In this document: positions 5,652-7,315 of the stretch, piece by piece
Numbering within the stretch: position 1 is the first letter of the stretch
Layout: each line of letters begins with the position of its first letter
Assembly: GCA_003162255.1 (NCBI GenBank)
Contig: PMMJ01000472.1
Coordinates: 41,560-48,874, forward strand
Direction of reading: 5' to 3'
Origin: Acidobacteriaceae bacterium
GTDB taxonomy: Bacteria; Acidobacteriota; Terriglobia; Terriglobales; Acidobacteriaceae
DNA: 7,315 bases
Notes under the pieces: generated by a model
Seen by the model: the letters and a program-made list of their open reading frames with translations, nothing else
Databases searched by the model: none
Told to the model about the DNA's origin: nothing
Position numbers and translations under genes: made by a program

Positions 5652-6001
5652 TAAGAATTGGGCCAAGTCCACGTAGGAAGGGCAGGAGGTTTTCCCCGAT
5701 TCGGAGTTCTGAGCGCCCGACTGGACGAAGGCGGGACGGCGCCGGCTTTCCACCAAAAAGCTCCCGCTGCGAGGCCGTCCCGACAGGGAGGTTGGGCTAG
5801 GTGGTTAGAGTGGAAACGGTTGTGGCCGGGACCGGATCGAGGAAACTTGATTCGGGCAAACCGGCTGGGGGCGGCCAGGGGCGCATCGGCGGGCAACATC
5901 CGCTGCGCGGAAAGAAAGAAGAAGGTGGAGTAAACCAGGCCGACGACGATGGCGACCTGGAAGAAATCGAGAAAGATCTCGAACTTCACGCGGGCGCCCA
6001 C
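5645..6001 (-). CDS. Doubtful small membrane protein (possibly the remnant of an interrupted gene)
   Basis: This 118-codon frame is not recognised. Its first 40 codons look real: third positions are mostly C or G, and residues about 7-31 form a convincing membrane helix (KFEIFLDFFQVAIVVGLVYSTFFF). The C-terminal half is Pro/Arg/Trp-rich and looks like non-coding translation, so a real product may be shorter or frameshifted. The GTG at 6001 has no ribosome site; a GTG at codon 5 is no better. In the same frame, upstream, an ATG at 6080-6082 opens 24 codons ending in TAG at 6008-6010, three codons before the GTG. Removing that one amber codon would give a single frame from 6082. This may be a small gene broken by a nonsense change, a sequencing error or chance. 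The last bases overlap the peptidase's -35 region. Confidence 0.3.
   Translation of the reverse strand: MGARVKFEIFLDFFQVAIVVGLVYSTFFFLSAQRMLPADAPLAAPSRFARIKFPRSGPGHNRFHSNHLAQPPCRDGLAAGAFWWKAGAVPPSSSRALRTPNRGKPPALPTWTWPNSYC
5732..5782. repeat. Inverted repeat, 9-bp arms with a 33-base loop
   Basis: CGGGACGGC (5732-5740) and GCCGTCCCG (5774-5782) are perfect reverse complements. A competing 5-bp stem (CTCCC 5761-5765 with GGGAG 5786-5790) is followed on the minus strand by CTTTTT, a poor terminator-like arrangement. The two stems cannot form together. Confidence 0.4.
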
Positions 6002-6082
6002 TAGGAACTAAGGCTGACGCAGATTCGCGAACTCGCGCAGGTGAGAGCCATGACGCGGGTCGAGATGGTCTGTGGTATCCAT

Positions 6083-6383
6083 TAGTTAGTTGTGGGGAGA
6101 CACTTCGGACTCAATCCTTGAGATCGGCGGGAACGACGAAGACTCCAGTTGGCACGTTTCTCGGGAAGGCGGCCGAAAGAATGATTTTCGATGTCCAGCC
6201 CCTGGCGACATCTGATTCCCCGCAGAGATCCGCGTTCGTCCCGCTTCGACGCAAGATTTCGGGCTGGAGGGCGCGGGCGAGAGGCGATGACATGACTTTC
6301 GTAATAGGGGAAGAAGGTAACCGCGTTGCTGGTGCAGGGGGGTGAATCCTAGAATCAGGGAGGTACTCTCTGTCTTGCCACCC
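6083..6383. other. Upstream region of the TPR gene, no clear gene
   Basis: These 300 bases carry open frames on both strands: 6118-6345 on plus (TTG start), and on minus a 60-codon ATG frame from 6293 to a TGA at 6111. Neither has a ribosome site, codon bias above background or recognisable motifs. GGGAGGT at 6358-6364 is the only ribosome-site-like element, placed for the TPR gene. I see no good promoter. Confidence 0.4.
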
Positions 6384-7315
6384 ATGCCGGAAAATCCCAA
6401 TCGTGCCGAAATCGCCCGCCGCGTAGAGAAGGCGGAGAAGCTTTTGCAAAAGGGGAAGACGGCCGACGCGCTGGCGGAATATCTGCAAATCCTGACAGAC
6501 GATCCGGAAAACGACAATGTGCGGCAGATGTCGGCGGAGCTGTGTCTCTCTTTAAACAAGGGGCCACAGGCGGTGCGGCTGCTGGGAGAGTTGTTCGAGC
6601 GGCAAGTAGCGGCGGCCGATGCGACGCGCGCGAGCTTGACCTACAAAAAGCTGGCGCGGTATGCCAACCCGACGTGGGAACAGAAAGTGCGCTTCGGTCA
6701 ACTGCTGGAGCACTCGAACAAGAAGCTGGCGATCGGGACGTATGAAAATGCGCTGGAGGATCTGCAGCGCCAGGGAAAGAAAGAAGAAGCCTTGCTGGTC
6801 TTGCAGCGAATTGTGAGTCTGGAGCCGTCGCAAGCCAACCATTTGCGGATGGCGGAATTGTCGGCGGGACTGGGCGAGCACGTGACCGCGTCGCAGTCAT
6901 TCCTGCAATTGGCGGAACTGGCGGAAGCCGCGGGCGGAGACGCCGGCCAGTGGTTCGAGCGGGCGTACACGGAAAACCCGGCGGACCCGAAGATTGCGGT
7001 CGCCTATGGCAAGAGCTTGCTGTCGCGGGGCGAGGCGGGAGCGGCAATTTTTATTTTCGAGCCGCTGGTGCAAGCCGGAGATGCATCGCTGGAACTGCGC
7101 GACTTGTACGCCCAAGCGCTGCTGTCTGCGGATCGCTGCGTGGAAAGCGAACCGCTGATCTGGCAGTTGTTCGAGCAGAACCCGGCCCGCATGCACCAGG
7201 TGGTGAGCCTGATCGGAAAAATGATCGACTCCGAGTTGGATACCGAGGCGGTGGCGCTGGCGCGGAAGCTGGAAGCTTTCCAGCGGCGGCGCGGGGAACG
7301 GCGATCGTTCATCAC
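6384..7315 (+). CDS. Tetratricopeptide-repeat (TPR) protein (5' part, runs off the window)
   Basis: The frame stays open from the ATG at 6384 to the window edge, giving 310 residues without a stop. The product is almost wholly helical, with repeated 34-residue-like helix pairs. Clear units are at about 10-42 (ARRVEKAEKLLQKGKTADAL, then a DDPEN turn), 118-150 (the GKKEEALLVLQRIVSLEPSQ segment) and 201-247 (an AVAYGKSLLSRGEAGAA helix and a YAQALL helix); others are more diverged. TPR arrays are protein-interaction scaffolds; the partner cannot be told. No signal peptide or membrane helix is present in this part, so it is probably cytoplasmic. The ATG has no close ribosome site: GGGAGGT (6358-6364) is 19 bases away but 10 bases from an in-frame TTG at 6375, which would add three residues. 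It is the only complete plus-strand start in the window. Confidence 0.85.
   Translation, partial: MPENPNRAEIARRVEKAEKLLQKGKTADALAEYLQILTDDPENDNVRQMSAELCLSLNKGPQAVRLLGELFERQVAAADATRASLTYKKLARYANPTWEQKVRFGQLLEHSNKKLAIGTYENALEDLQRQGKKEEALLVLQRIVSLEPSQANHLRMAELSAGLGEHVTASQSFLQLAELAEAAGGDAGQWFERAYTENPADPKIAVAYGKSLLSRGEAGAAIFIFEPLVQAGDASLELRDLYAQALLSADRCVESEPLIWQLFEQNPARMHQVVSLIGKMIDSELDTEAVALARKLEAFQRRRGERRSFI

Noticed and set aside
6111..6293. A 60-codon minus-strand ATG frame ending in GVFVVPADLKD, 28 bases before the ATG of the interrupted small frame.
   Set aside because: Third-position GC is near background, there is no ribosome site and no recognisable motif. The neat spacing is suggestive but not enough.
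6118..6345. A 75-codon plus-strand frame just upstream of the TPR gene.
   Set aside because: It has a TTG start without a ribosome site, no codon bias and no homology I recognise.
6355..7047. A 230-codon minus-strand frame opposite the TPR gene.
   Set aside because: The translation is Pro/Ser/Arg-rich and low in complexity, typical of the antisense of Ala/Glu/Leu-rich helices.

Overview
The window looks like soil Acidobacteriota (Terriglobia / Candidatus Koribacter-like) chromosome. This is an inference from gene content recalled for that group (GIDE-domain membrane protein, kumamolisin-type S53 peptidase, TPR protein, DinB and DUF1634 proteins), from GC of roughly 58-60% by eye, and from GC-rich third codon positions. 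I ran no search. No rRNA, tRNA, CRISPR array, insertion sequence or phage gene is visible.

Layout, left to right: the 3' end of a plus-strand DUF1634 membrane protein (1-312) converges on a run of five minus-strand genes. Read in their own direction these are an S53 peptidase (5504-3903), a GIDE-domain two-pass membrane protein (3558-2464), a stand-alone class-I glutamine-amidotransferase-like protein related to the CTP synthase C-terminus (2354-1575), a four-helix membrane protein of unknown function (1438-881) and a DinB-fold protein (850-347). The run is not one operon. The gaps of about 340, 110 and 136 bases hold candidate promoters or a terminator, and only the last two genes (30 bases apart) look co-transcribed. 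To the right lies about 880 bases with little clear coding (5505-6383), holding the peptidase promoter and leader, several inverted repeats and a doubtful small membrane ORF with an in-frame amber codon. The window ends inside a plus-strand TPR protein (6384 to the edge).

The genes do not form a recognisable pathway. Three points deserve attention. The amidotransferase-like protein keeps the nucleophile cysteine but has Gln where CTP synthase has its catalytic His and Glu. The GIDE protein is a bacterial relative of the mitochondrial ligase MUL1/MAPL with no RING domain and a long lineage-type linker. The S53 peptidase has a complete sedolisin catalytic set and a prodomain but no signal peptide. 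I found no convincing new multi-gene system; the remaining observations are regulatory inverted repeats and a possible decaying small gene.
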